From: Saprospiraceae bacterium
GTDB taxonomy: Bacteria > Bacteroidota > Bacteroidia > Chitinophagales > Saprospiraceae
Direction of reading: 5' to 3'
DNA: 64,000 nt
Assembly: GCA_016715245.1 (NCBI GenBank)
Contig: JADKAS010000011.1
Coordinates: forward strand, 161,501 to 225,500
Position numbers and translations under genes: made by a program. Shown piece by piece: positions 29,550-38,979 of the stretch. Within the stretch, counting starts at the first letter, position 1. Each line of letters opens with the position of its first letter. The notes below the pieces were generated by a model. It did not search any database. It saw nothing but the letters and a program-made list of their open reading frames with translations, and had not been told where the DNA came from.

Positions 29550-30053
29550 ATGAAAAAGTGTACATTTTGTTTTTTTATGTCAATTTTAACATTGACTTTA
29601 TTAATGACTTCCTGCAAATCAAAAGATGGAAGTTCAACGTCTTCTGATCCTTCCGGAAAATATTTTGGCGAAAAAATTGAAGAAGACGGCGCCATATCGT
29701 ATGATTCTTTACTGGTCGCTATTAAAAGCGCTGATTCTGTTGAAACAAAGGTCACAGGGTTGGTTTCAGGTGTTTGCCAGACAAAGGGATGCTGGATGGA
29801 TATTGTTTCTGAAAAAGACAGCACTGCTGAATCCATGTTTGTGGAGTTTAAAGACTATGCTTTTTTTATGCCAAAAGATCTTGCCGGCACAAAAGTGGTT
29901 ATCTCCGGAAAAGCGTACAGAGATGTGACTTCTGTAGAAGACCTGAAACATTACGCTGAAGACGAAGGCCAATCTCCTGAAGAAATAGCCAAAATCACTG
30001 AAGCAAAAGAAGAACTTAAATTTATGGCATCAGGTGTAAAAATTCTGAACTGA
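29550..30053 (+). CDS. DUF4920-domain lipoprotein
   Basis: 167 residues from the ATG at 29550 (an upstream in-frame start at 29493 lacks a signal). Lipobox LLMTSC. The body matches DUF4920 proteins of Bacteroidota: VSGVCQTKGCWMDI, FKDYAFFMPKDLAG, AYRDVTSVEDLKHYAEDEG, ELKFMASGVKIL. The paired Cys in VCQTKGCW is conserved in what I recall of the family and could bind metal. Function unknown. Divergent from the caspase gene. Confidence 0.85.
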   Translation: MKKCTFCFFMSILTLTLLMTSCKSKDGSSTSSDPSGKYFGEKIEEDGAISYDSLLVAIKSADSVETKVTGLVSGVCQTKGCWMDIVSEKDSTAESMFVEFKDYAFFMPKDLAGTKVVISGKAYRDVTSVEDLKHYAEDEGQSPEEIAKITEAKEELKFMASGVKILN

Positions 30054-30115
30054 AATCCAAAACCAAACCATCAATAACCTGTTAAGGTTACATTCATTAA
30101 TCAGTAAAAATATTT

Positions 30116-31258
30116 ATGACAGATACACACCACAACCTATCAATGATTGAGGAATCGGCAGCTACATTTGCCCGTCAGCACATTTTACCCAATGTAATGA
30201 AGTGGGACGAAAGTCAGGAGTTTCCGGTAGACGTATTTAAAAAAATGGGAGAACTAGGATTTATGGGTGTACTGGTTCCTGAACAATACGGTGGTTCGGG
30301 TTTAGGATATCAGGAATATATTTCCATCATAGGAGAAATCGCCAAAGTTTGTGGCTCTGTCGGTTTGAGTCTTGCTGCACACAACAGCTTGTGCACTGGC
30401 CACATTATGATGTTTGGAAACGAAGAACAAAAACAAAAATATCTGCCGAAACTGGCCTCCGGCGAATTTATAGGCGCCTGGGGACTTACCGAGGCAAATA
30501 CGGGTTCTGATGCTATGAGGATGCAATGTGTTGCCGAAAAAGACGGCGATTACTACGTCATCAACGGTAGTAAAAACTGGATCACCCATGGAATCTCCGG
30601 TGATGTGGCAGTAGTTCTTGTAAGAACAGGCGAACTATTGGACAGCAAGGGAATAACGGCTTTTGTGGTGGAAAGAGGAACACCGGGTTTTTACGGTGGG
30701 AAAAAAGAAAATAAACTTGGCATGAGGGCGTCTGAAACTGCGGAAATGATATTTGAAAATTGCCGGGTTCATAAGTCACAGATATTGGGAAATATTGGCG
30801 ATGGTTTTATCCAGGCTATGAAAATACTGGATGGAGGCCGTATCAGTATAGCTGCCCTTTCCATCGGAATTGCTAAAGGAGCATATGAGGCCAGTGTAAA
30901 ATATGCTAAAGAAAGGGAACAATTCGGGAAACCCATAGCTCAGTTTCAGGCTATTTCTTTCAAACTTGCAGACATGGCTACCAAAATCCAGGCAGCAGAA
31001 TTGTTGACAAGGAAGGCCGCCTATTTAAAAAACAGAGGAGAAAAAATGACAACCATTGCCGCCATGGCCAAATATTACGCTTCCGAAATTTGTGTACAGG
31101 TGGCTACTGATGCTATACAAGTGTTCGGTGGTTATGGTTATACGAAAGATTTTCCCGTGGAAAAATATTTCAGAGATTCCAAGTTGTGTACTATCGGTGA
31201 AGGAACATCAGAGATTCAGAAACTGGTGATCAGCAGGAATATTCTTAATGAAAGCTGA
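30116..31258 (+). CDS. Acyl-CoA dehydrogenase
   Basis: 380 residues, the standard length. FAD enzyme for the first step of fatty-acid or branched-chain acyl-CoA oxidation. Signatures: GAWGLTEANTGSDAMRM, WITHGISGDVAVVLVRT, GGRISIAALSIGIAKGAYEASVKYAKEREQFGKPIAQFQAI and QVFGGYGYTKDFPVEKYFRDSK, ending with the catalytic-Glu segment TIGEGTSEIQKLVISR. These fit the short/branched-chain group. The gene is monocistronic by appearance; sucC follows after 130 bp with its own promoter. Confidence 0.92.
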   Translation: MTDTHHNLSMIEESAATFARQHILPNVMKWDESQEFPVDVFKKMGELGFMGVLVPEQYGGSGLGYQEYISIIGEIAKVCGSVGLSLAAHNSLCTGHIMMFGNEEQKQKYLPKLASGEFIGAWGLTEANTGSDAMRMQCVAEKDGDYYVINGSKNWITHGISGDVAVVLVRTGELLDSKGITAFVVERGTPGFYGGKKENKLGMRASETAEMIFENCRVHKSQILGNIGDGFIQAMKILDGGRISIAALSIGIAKGAYEASVKYAKEREQFGKPIAQFQAISFKLADMATKIQAAELLTRKAAYLKNRGEKMTTIAAMAKYYASEICVQVATDAIQVFGGYGYTKDFPVEKYFRDSKLCTIGEGTSEIQKLVISRNILNES

Positions 31259-31310
31259 TCCCGTTATCATCATATTTTACAAATATTACCAAAAACTTTT
31301 TACAGTTTAG

Positions 31311-31342
31311 TTTGAATTTTATATGTCTTAGGGTTAAATTTG
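31311..31342 (+). promoter_or_regulatory. Bacteroidota-type promoter of sucC
   Basis: TTTG (31311-31314), 20-bp spacer, TAAATTTG (31335-31342): a textbook -33/-7 pair, 48 bp before the sucC ATG. Confidence 0.7.
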
Positions 31343-31390
31343 CCTTCCCTTTTAAAAAAGGACTTATTATTTCAGTCGAAAAGAATCATC

Positions 31391-32588
31391 ATGAATTTAC
31401 ACGAATATCAAGGAAAAGAAATGCTGGCATCTTACGGTGTTGCCATCCAGAAAGGAATACTGGCTCACACAGTGGAAGAGGCTTCTTTGGCTTTTAAAAC
31501 ATTGCAGGAATCTACAGGGACAAAATTTGCGGTTATCAAAGCACAGATTCACGCCGACGGAAGAGGAAAAGGTGGAGGAGTCAAACTGGCTAAAAACGAA
31601 AATGACGTCAAAGAACACGCCGGAAATATTCTTGGAATGATGTTGAAAACGCCGCAGACCCCTGGAGGAATGGAAGGCCCCGGCAAATTAGTCCGTAAAA
31701 TTCTGGTGACTGAAGATTCTTATGCACCTGATTTTGATGCCTGTAAAGAGTATTATGTATCTGTTCTTATGGACAGAGAGAAAAAGAAATGTCATTATCT
31801 ATTCAACCGAAGGAGGAATGGATATTGAAAAAGTTGCTGAAGAGACTCCTCACCTGGTTCACAAAGAATGGATCGACCCACACATCGGTCTTCAGGATTT
31901 TCAAAAAAGAAAAATAGCCTTCAACCTGGGTTTGAGTGGTGCAGCCTACAAAGATTTTACAAAATTTATAGGCAATCTGTACAGTGCTTTTGTAGGTTCA
32001 GACGCTACCCTGTTCGAAATAAATCCCTGCCTGAAAACAGCAGATGACAGAATTGTTGCCGTAGACTGTAAAGTAACGCTGGACGACAATGGATTATTCC
32101 GACACCCGGAACTGGCTGCCATGAGAGATACAGACGAAGAAGATCCGACAGAAGTGGAAGCAAAATCCTATGGACTTAACTATGTAAATCTGGATGGTAA
32201 TGTTGGCTGTATGGTCAACGGTGCCGGTCTTGCCATGGCAACGATGGATATTATCAAACTTTCAGGTGGTTCTCCTGCCAATTTCCTCGATGTCGGTGGT
32301 ACGGCAGATGCAGCGAGAGTTGAACAGGCTTTCCGCATCATCCTGAAAGACCCGAATGTCAAAGCGATACTTATCAATATTTTTGGGGGAATCGTACGTT
32401 GCGACAGAGTAGCACAAGGTGTTGTAGATGCCTATCGCAACATGGGCAATATCGGAGTTCCGATTATCGTGCGACTTCAGGGCACCAATGCCGATCTGGC
32501 CAAAAAGCTTATTGACGAAAGTGGTCTTCAGGTACATTCTGCCATATTGCTGCAGGAAGCCGCTGATCTTGTCAAAAAAGCTTTGTAA
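31391..32588 (+). CDS. sucC: Succinyl-CoA synthetase (ADP-forming) beta subunit (frame break)
   Basis: Makes ATP or GTP from succinyl-CoA in the TCA cycle. Starts MNLHEYQGKEMLASYGV; ATP-grasp residues AVIKAQIHADGRGKGGGVKLA; C-terminal NPGDVGGTADAARVEQAF equivalent (ANFLDVGGTADAARV) and FGGIVRCDRVAQGVVDA. The frame breaks in the A5 run near 31790-31795: the first part ends in nonsense after MDREKKK, and the second frame continues RNVIIYSTEGGMDIEKVAEE. One base in the A run restores about 399 residues, the usual length. The alpha subunit gene sucD is not adjacent. xseA follows after 18 bp. Confidence 0.93.
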
Positions 32589-32606
32589 TCAGGATGTAAG
32601 AATAAT

Positions 32607-33863
32607 ATGTCGTCCTATACCCTTTTTGAACTCAATGAATACATAAAAAGGGTTATTGCATTAAACTTTCAGGAACCCGTCTGGATAGAATGTGAAATTT
32701 CCCAGGTGAAGGAATCCAGAGGAAATTTTTATCTTGACTTTGTACAGAAAAAAGAGGATTCAGACGAGGTTGTAGCACAGTCCAGTGGATATCTTTGGTA
32801 TAAATCTGCTTTATTTCTCAAAAAAAAGCTGGGTGATTTATTTGCGGCTTTGCTCAAAGACGGAACCGCTGTCAAAATCAAAGTGTATATAGAATTTCAT
32901 GAGCGATACGGTCTGAAACTCAATATTGAAGATATAGATCCTTCATTTACCATCGGTCAGTTGGAGATGTTGAGACAAAAAATCATCCAGAGACTGAAAG
33001 AGGAAGGAAAACTGAACAGCAACAAATTAATACCCATTCCTTCAGTCGTCCAGAAAATTGCTGTTATTTCGTCTGAAACTGCTGCGGGATATATTGATTT
33101 TGTTCAGCAGATTCAACACAATATTTACGGCTATCAGTTTACACATACCTTATTTTCTGCTGCATTGCAGGGAAGCAATACCGAAAAAGAAGTTACCGCA
33201 GCTTTAATGAATATTTATGAACGGGCTGATGAGTTTGACATTATCGTCATTATCAGGGGAGGAGGTTCCAAACTCGATCTTGCCGGTTTTGACAACTATC
33301 TGATAGCACATACCATATCTGTTTCACCTTTGCCTGTAATAGCGGGGATAGGTCATGAAATTGACCTTACTGTAACAGATATAGTTTCTTATTTTTCTGC
33401 TAAAACACCTACGGCAGTTGCTGCCTGGCTCATAGACCACAACGCCGGATTTGAATCAAAAATTTCTGACAAGGCTTCACAAATTCTGCAATCAGCACAG
33501 CAAATTGTCAGAAATCATATTTTGTTTGTAAATCAGATGATCTCAGGACTTGCAGTTTTACCTTCGGAAATCATTTCTAGAAATGCCATGTTTCTCGAAA
33601 ATCAGATGTCGAAGCTGGCATTTTTTGCTGAATCCAAAATCAGAAGTCATAAAGACAAACTTACCTTAATTGAAAAAACTATCGAGCTTTCTGACCCGGA
33701 AAATATTCTGAAGAAAGGATATACTCTGGTAAGACATGGCAATAACATTATTACCAAAGCAGTTGATATAATAGATGATACCCGATATGTAATTGTATTT
33801 TCTGATGGGAATGTTTCCGTAAAAAAAAAGATAAAAATGGCTAAAAAGAAAGTGAAGAACTGA
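32607..33863 (+). CDS. xseA: Exodeoxyribonuclease VII large subunit
   Basis: 418 residues. N-terminal OB-fold (VWIECEISQVKESRGNFYLDFVQ), then the nuclease domain (IAVISSETAAGYIDFVQ; IIVIIRGGGSKLDLAGFDNYLIA; GIGHEIDLTVTDIVSYFSAKTPTAVAAWLI) and the coiled-coil C-terminal arm that binds the small subunit (about residues 285-370). Degrades single-stranded DNA. The last seven or so codons may be an artefact: one more A in the run before 33837 would end the protein at KIKNG inside the start of xseB. Confidence 0.92.
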   Translation: MSSYTLFELNEYIKRVIALNFQEPVWIECEISQVKESRGNFYLDFVQKKEDSDEVVAQSSGYLWYKSALFLKKKLGDLFAALLKDGTAVKIKVYIEFHERYGLKLNIEDIDPSFTIGQLEMLRQKIIQRLKEEGKLNSNKLIPIPSVVQKIAVISSETAAGYIDFVQQIQHNIYGYQFTHTLFSAALQGSNTEKEVTAALMNIYERADEFDIIVIIRGGGSKLDLAGFDNYLIAHTISVSPLPVIAGIGHEIDLTVTDIVSYFSAKTPTAVAAWLIDHNAGFESKISDKASQILQSAQQIVRNHILFVNQMISGLAVLPSEIISRNAMFLENQMSKLAFFAESKIRSHKDKLTLIEKTIELSDPENILKKGYTLVRHGNNIITKAVDIIDDTRYVIVFSDGNVSVKKKIKMAKKKVKN

Positions 33864-34042
33864 CGTATGACAAGGCACTTGCTGAATTAAATTCCATACT
33901 TGAATTGTTGCAGAACGGACAAACCGGGCTTGACGAACTGGCAAAAAGTCTTGCCAGAGCCGGAGAGTTGTCTGCCTTTTGCAAAAACAAGCTGAGAGAT
34001 ATTGAAGCAGACGTCGAAAAGTTTAAAAAATCACTGGATTAA
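33837..34042 (+). CDS. xseB: Exodeoxyribonuclease VII small subunit (frame break)
   Basis: ATG at 33837 inside the end of xseA. One A added to the A5 run 33843-33847 gives MAKKESEELTYDKALAELNS, running on to ELLQNGQTGLDELAKSLARAGEL...CKNKL and a stop at 34042, about 68 residues. Typical XseB: a two-helix hairpin with LxxIlexLE...LdeslklyerG-type pattern. Its place directly after xseA confirms the call even without a clean start. Confidence 0.85.
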
Positions 34043-34070
34043 TTTTCAAAGGTACTGAAAGTCAATTGTT

Positions 34071-35093
34071 ATGGTAAATCGCGTCATACTCATCGTTTTG
34101 GACAGTGTCGGTATCGGTCATCTTCCCGATGCACATCTTTATAAGGATGAAGGGAGCCATACGCTGGGGCATATTGCAAAAAATTATCCCGGCTTTCATA
34201 TACCAAATCTTATGTCACTTGGCCTTGGTCATATTGAAGGCAGCCAGTTGAATCCTTTTCAAAACACTCCTCTTGGCAGTTACGGAAGAGCCATGGAAAA
34301 ATCGGCAGGCAAGGATACAACCACCGGCCATTGGGAAATAGCAGGTACAGTATTGGATAATCCGTTTCCCACATTTTCAGATGGATTTCCAGAAGCATTT
34401 ATCAAAGATTTTGAAAAGGCTATAGGTACAAAAACCATAGGTAACTATTCCGCGTCCGGTACGGAAATCATTATGCAACTCGGGGATGAACATATAAAAA
34501 CAGGCTATCCTATTGTGTACACATCGGCGGACAGTGTATTTCAGATTGCCATGCATGAAGACATATTCCCGATTGAAAAACAATATGAAATTTGTGAAAC
34601 CGCCAGAAAAATGCTGACCGGTGATCTGGCTGTCGGCAGGGTGATAGCCCGACCATTTGAAGGAAACTCCGGAAATTACACTAGGACATCAAGGCGAAAG
34701 ATTTCGCACTTCTTCCCGACAATGTATTGACGGCTTTAGAAAACGAAAGAAAAGAAGTGGTCGGTATTGGAAAGATATTCGATATTTTTGCAGGAAAAAG
34801 TATCAGTAAAAGTATTAAAACAAAATGAAATAATGGAATCATTATCGGAAGGGGACTGGTTGATTATTACGGCTGATCATGGCAACGACCCCACATGGCA
34901 TGGAACAGATCACACCCGCGAATACATCCCCGTTTTGAATTACGGGTATGGAATTAAAAAAGGTGTCAATATCGGTACGAGGAATAGTTTTGCCGATATA
35001 GCAGTATCCGTGGCAGAAGGTTTGGGTGTGAATTATAAAAATAAAAATGCAGAAAGCTTTTACAGGGATATAAAGATAAACAGATCATCTTAG
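34071..35093 (+). pseudogene. deoB: Phosphopentomutase with an internal deletion and two frame breaks
   Basis: Interconverts ribose-1- and -5-phosphate. N-terminus VILIVLDSVGIGHLPDA (metal-binding Asp), the phospho-acceptor Thr in GKDTTTGHWE, and the C-terminal metal site IITADHGNDPTWHGTDHTREYIPVL. Breaks at A3 (34699) and A4 (34824-34827) are fixed by one A each, giving SRRKDFALLPDNVL and SISKSIKTKNEIMESL. But the restored protein is only about 341 residues against about 390-400: the segment between KTKN and EIMESL, which in the family carries NLVDFDMLYGH with two metal ligands, is missing (about 55-60 codons). Either a real deletion or an assembly collapse; as written it should be inactive. 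Confidence 0.75.
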
Positions 35094-35216
35094 CGGTCGT
35101 TTTTTATAATTGATATTTCACATCAATGATCATCTTAGCGGGACGCTAAGCTTATCGGTCAGTATCTTTCTCTCCATAATTTCCCGAATTTTATATACAT
35201 TTTTTTCGAAAAAGGT

Positions 35217-35224
35217 TATCTTTG
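35217..35224 (+). promoter_or_regulatory. -7 promoter element of tRNA-Arg
   Basis: TATCTTTG matches TAnnTTTG and lies 12 bp before the tRNA 5' end. The preceding spacer (35094-35216) has two copies of GATCATCTTAGCGG, at 35083-35096 (over the deoB stop) and 35128-35141, the second with an inverted CGCTAAG that could form a small terminator hairpin. Confidence 0.55.
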
Positions 35225-35236
35225 TGACACTTTTTA

Positions 35237-35308
35237 GGTCTCATAGTTCAACGGATAGAATAGAAGTTTCCTAAACTTTAGATACAGGTTCGATTCCTGT
35301 TGAGACCA
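35237..35308 (+). tRNA. tRNA-Arg (anticodon CCT)
   Basis: 72 nt without encoded CCA. Acceptor GGTCTCA/TGAGACC pairs fully; D stem GTTC/GAAT; anticodon stem GAAGT/ACTTT with loop TTCCTAA (anticodon CCT, reads AGG); T stem ACAGG/CCTGT with loop TTCGATT; discriminator A. Confidence 0.95.
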
Positions 35309-35320
35309 CAACAAAAATAT

Positions 35321-35348
35321 AAAGCTCTTGATTTTAAGGGCTTTTTTC
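35321..35348 (+). terminator. Rho-independent terminator after tRNA-Arg
   Basis: AAAGCTCTT (35321-35329) pairs with AAGGGCTTT (35336-35344, one G-U), followed by more T residues. Confidence 0.75.
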
Positions 35349-35455
35349 ATTTTTGTATACCCTTTGAATATAAATTTTAAATGTCTAATGAAATGTGTTC
35401 CCCACTCCAAATGAAGAGCATAAATCCAAGTATTTATTTTATTTGTTTCCGAATT

Positions 35456-36625
35456 TTAACTTCGAAAATAATCTTCCACAAACTTTTTTAAAGATTCGCC
35501 ATGAAGGTTTTTGGCTACAATCACCCCCCTACTATCCAGCAAAAAATTAGCAGGAATCATAGTCATATGTATGGTTTCGAAAACCGGAGATTCATCACCT
35601 TTAAGGTGTGAAAAATGTTTCCAGCGATCCGCACCATCATTTAAAATAGCAGCTTTCCAACCCTTTTCACTGGAGTCTAAGGCATACCCAATAATCTCAA
35701 ATCCTTTTTTATGAAATTGATCCCAAAGCGGTACTAAAACCTGTTTGTTTTCTTTGCGACAAGGGGCGCACCAGGAAGCCCACAAATCAACAAGGGTAAG
35801 TTTAGTGGCCAACAGTTTTTTGATGGAAATACTATCATAGTCAGATGTAGGAAAAAATATGTGCGGAAAAACATCTCCTGTTACCGGAGGAAGTGAGGTG
35901 GATTTAACACAAATCTGGTTTGTCCATGGATGTTCAGGGTCATACACCTTAAGCTTAGTACAAACCTCCCTGACCTCATCTGCCAACCTTTCATAATCAC
36001 CTGCAGGGCTTGCCCACCGCAATGCCATTGATTGTACATAAATGTTTTTTTCTTCCTTAACAAAATTTAATATCACCTTTTGATAGTTTAATTTTGAAGC
36101 TTCATTTTCAATGTGACTTTCCTCATCTGCACTTTTGTTCTCCAAAAAATATTGCTGATACCATTCCACTCTTTTTCGGGATAAGTTTTGAAGGACAATA
36201 TTTTCAGGAATTTTACTTTTAATAGTCACCTCTTTTAGCATAGACAGAGCCTTTGAAAAGATAATCACTTTATCACCTGGACAATATAAAAAAGGAAGGT
36301 AATTTGACGCCAGGGGATTTTCATTTTCAAGACGGGTTAAAAACTTTTCCCCTGGTTTTTGTAACGCAAGAAGATAGATGTTTTGTCCTTCTTTATCCGG
36401 CATATTTTGGAAAAAAAAATTACCTTTTACATCAAATTGAGCGGAATCCAAAACCTTTCCTTCAAACGAAGATGCCAGCGAAGAAAAACTTTTGACTTCT
36501 ATTAAATATAAGGTGCGCTGTAAGGTGCTTCCGGAGAAATCAATATTTCCGGATACCGGAAAGGTTTTACATCCTCCTCCTGCACACATTATAGCCAAAA
36601 ACAATATGATCAACCTAAATTCCAT
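35456..36625 (-). CDS. TlpA-like thioredoxin-fold lipoprotein
   Basis: 389 residues. N-terminal lipobox-like AIMCAGGGC. The first about 240 residues are the poorly conserved N-terminal part common in Bacteroidota TlpA proteins (DUF4369-like start VSGNIDFSG). The C-terminal 130 residues form a thioredoxin domain: LTLVDLWASWCAPCRKENKQV with the CxxC redox site, the cis-Pro in MIPANFLLDSRGVIVAKNLHG. Likely a periplasmic thiol-disulfide reductase or resoluble redox partner. Downstream gene is the convergent tRNA; upstream is divergent from ygiQ. Confidence 0.85.
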   Translation of the reverse strand: MEFRLIILFLAIMCAGGGCKTFPVSGNIDFSGSTLQRTLYLIEVKSFSSLASSFEGKVLDSAQFDVKGNFFFQNMPDKEGQNIYLLALQKPGEKFLTRLENENPLASNYLPFLYCPGDKVIIFSKALSMLKEVTIKSKIPENIVLQNLSRKRVEWYQQYFLENKSADEESHIENEASKLNYQKVILNFVKEEKNIYVQSMALRWASPAGDYERLADEVREVCTKLKVYDPEHPWTNQICVKSTSLPPVTGDVFPHIFFPTSDYDSISIKKLLATKLTLVDLWASWCAPCRKENKQVLVPLWDQFHKKGFEIIGYALDSSEKGWKAAILNDGADRWKHFSHLKGDESPVFETIHMTMIPANFLLDSRGVIVAKNLHGESLKKFVEDYFRS

Positions 36626-36831
36626 TGTCCGTTATTTACAGGTCAAATTTACACTTTATAAAGGAGATATAAAAGATTCCTTTCTGTAACACGCCGTAAA
36701 AAAATGGTTTCAAACATAATTCAATAAATCTTGTTTAGGTAAAACACTTAAATAATATAGTAACCATTCTAATTAAATTGCTTCAGTCCCATCCTTTCTT
36801 TTTTCAAAACAAAAAATAGTATCTTTACCCC

Positions 36832-38670
36832 ATGGATCAACAAAAAAGACCTTTAACTGACTGGCTTCCCATCACAAAAAAAGAGGTGGAAGACCGTGGC
36901 TGGGATCAACTCGATATCATTCTGGTGTCAGGTGATGCTTACGTGGATCACCCGACTTTCGGAACAGCAGTAATTGGTCGTATTATAGAAAGTGAAGGAT
37001 TCAGAATAGGTATCATTCCACAACCGAACTGGCAGGATGATCTCAGGGATTTTAAAAAATTTGGCCAGCCAAAATACTTTTTTGGTGTAACCGCAGGGTG
37101 CATGGACTCCATGGTCAATCATTACACGGCAAGTAAAAGAAGACGTTCAACTGATGGTTATACGCCGGGCGGAAGTGCTGGTTTCAGACCGGATTATGCC
37201 ACCATCGTCTATTGCAATATTCTGAAAAAGTTATACCCGGATGTTCCTGTTCTGATTGGTGGAATTGAAGCATCACTTCGAAGAGTAACCCACTACGATT
37301 ATTGGTCAGACAAACTTATGCCAACCATACTCGTGGATTCAAAGGCAGATATGCTGGTGTACGGAATGGGAGAACAACCCCTCAGACAAATACTCAGGCT
37401 CGTGAGAAAAGGTGTTCCTCTGACTTCGATAAAAGACATCAACCAAACAGCTTATGTAACCGAAAAAGTTCCTGACAGCAAAAAATGGAATACCATCCCT
37501 TTGTCTTCCCACGAAGAGTGTCTGAAGGATAAAATAAAATATGCAGCCAACTTCAAAATCGTGGAGGTGGAATCCAACAAATGGCAGGCCAACCGGCTCA
37601 CACAGGGTGTGTACGGAAAAACGCTTGTCATCAACCCTCCTTTTGTGACCATGACAGAGGAAGAAATGGATATGTCCTTTGATCTGCCTTACACGAGGCT
37701 ACCCCACCCCAAGTACAACAAAAGAGGAGCCATCCCTTCTTATGAAATGATTAAGTTTTCCATCAATATGCACAGGGGATGTTTTGGCGGTTGCAGTTTT
37801 TGTACTATCTCGGCACACCAGGGCAAATTTATCGCTTCCAGGTCTGAAAAATCAATTCTGAAGGAAGTCGGAGAACTTACCAAACACCCTGAATTCAAAG
37901 GGTATATTTCCGATATTGGAGGCCCTTCTGCCAATATGTACAAAATGAAAGGTAAAGATGAATCCATATGTGCACGATGTCAGGCACCGAGTTGTATTCA
38001 TCCGGTAATTTGTTCCAATCTCGATACTTCGCATAAACCATTAACAGAAATATATAAAAAAGTGGATGCCCATCCGGGTGTCAAAAAAGCATATGTGAGT
38101 TCTGGAGTTCGCTACGATCTCCTCGTTGACGATTTCAATAAAAATAATCAGGACGGCAATCACGATGAGTACATGGAGCAGCTGGTCACCAAACACGTCT
38201 GCGGCCGACTTAAGGTAGCACCCGAACATACCGGAGATGCTACGCTCAAAATCATGAGGAAACCTTCCTTCAAATATTTCAAAAAATTTAAAGAAAAATA
38301 CGATAAAATCCAGGAAAAATTCGGTTTAAAACAACCTTTGATTCCGTATTTTATCAGTTCTCATCCAGGTACCACAGAAGAAGATATGGCCAATCTGGCA
38401 GCGGAAACCAAAGATCTGGGATTCCGGCTTGAACAGGTACAGGATTTTACTCCTACACCTATGACTGTGGCTACAGTGATATATTATTCAGGGGTGCATC
38501 CCTATACATTACAGCCTGTGGAAACGCCAAAATCCGCTGAAGCCAAAAAAATCCAGAACAGCTACTTTTTCTGGTATAAGCCTGAATTTAAAGGATGGAT
38601 CAGACAACGACTCAACAAGTTGGGAAGACAGGATCTGGCAGAAAGATTATTGGGAAAAGGTAAGGGATAA
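36832..38670 (+). CDS. YgiQ-family radical SAM protein
   Basis: 612 residues. N-terminal vitamin-B12-binding-like region (WLPITKKEVEDRGWDQLDIILVSGDAYVDHPTFG), radical SAM cluster CFGGCSFC (CxxxCxxC) in INMHRGCFGGCSFCTISAHQG, and extra Cys (CARCQAPSCIHPVIC) typical of the family. C-terminal signature LRQVQDFTPTP-type (EQVQDFTPTPMTVATVIYYSG). A conserved enzyme of unknown reaction in many bacteria. The region 38671-38850 after it is AT-rich with two AAAAGACCATT copies and no gene. Confidence 0.92.
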   Translation: MDQQKRPLTDWLPITKKEVEDRGWDQLDIILVSGDAYVDHPTFGTAVIGRIIESEGFRIGIIPQPNWQDDLRDFKKFGQPKYFFGVTAGCMDSMVNHYTASKRRRSTDGYTPGGSAGFRPDYATIVYCNILKKLYPDVPVLIGGIEASLRRVTHYDYWSDKLMPTILVDSKADMLVYGMGEQPLRQILRLVRKGVPLTSIKDINQTAYVTEKVPDSKKWNTIPLSSHEECLKDKIKYAANFKIVEVESNKWQANRLTQGVYGKTLVINPPFVTMTEEEMDMSFDLPYTRLPHPKYNKRGAIPSYEMIKFSINMHRGCFGGCSFCTISAHQGKFIASRSEKSILKEVGELTKHPEFKGYISDIGGPSANMYKMKGKDESICARCQAPSCIHPVICSNLDTSHKPLTEIYKKVDAHPGVKKAYVSSGVRYDLLVDDFNKNNQDGNHDEYMEQLVTKHVCGRLKVAPEHTGDATLKIMRKPSFKYFKKFKEKYDKIQEKFGLKQPLIPYFISSHPGTTEEDMANLAAETKDLGFRLEQVQDFTPTPMTVATVIYYSGVHPYTLQPVETPKSAEAKKIQNSYFFWYKPEFKGWIRQRLNKLGRQDLAERLLGKGKG

Positions 38671-38979
38671 AACAAAAAAGACCATTTTTATCTGATTTTA
38701 CCTATTAAAAGACCATTCATTATCTAAATACATAGTGGTAAAGATATTTTTTTGTGTCTTTCTAAAAAATATTGATACATATTATGTATTTTTATACTAT
38801 ATTTATGTCTTTATTTCAATACATTAATCTTAAGAAGTAAATTACAAATACTAAAACCATTTTAACCACTTTTTGGTTGGATATTAACATAACTTCCTTC
38901 TGCACATCATCGTTTTCGCAGAATCACGGTAATATTTATCCGACAACCATCACGCTTCTGCCCGGGAGCCGTTTCTTAT

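Noticed and set aside
35083..35141. GATCATCTTAGCGG direct repeat as an integration site next to tRNA-Arg
   Set aside because: The repeat lies upstream of the tRNA, does not match its 3' end, and no integrase is present.
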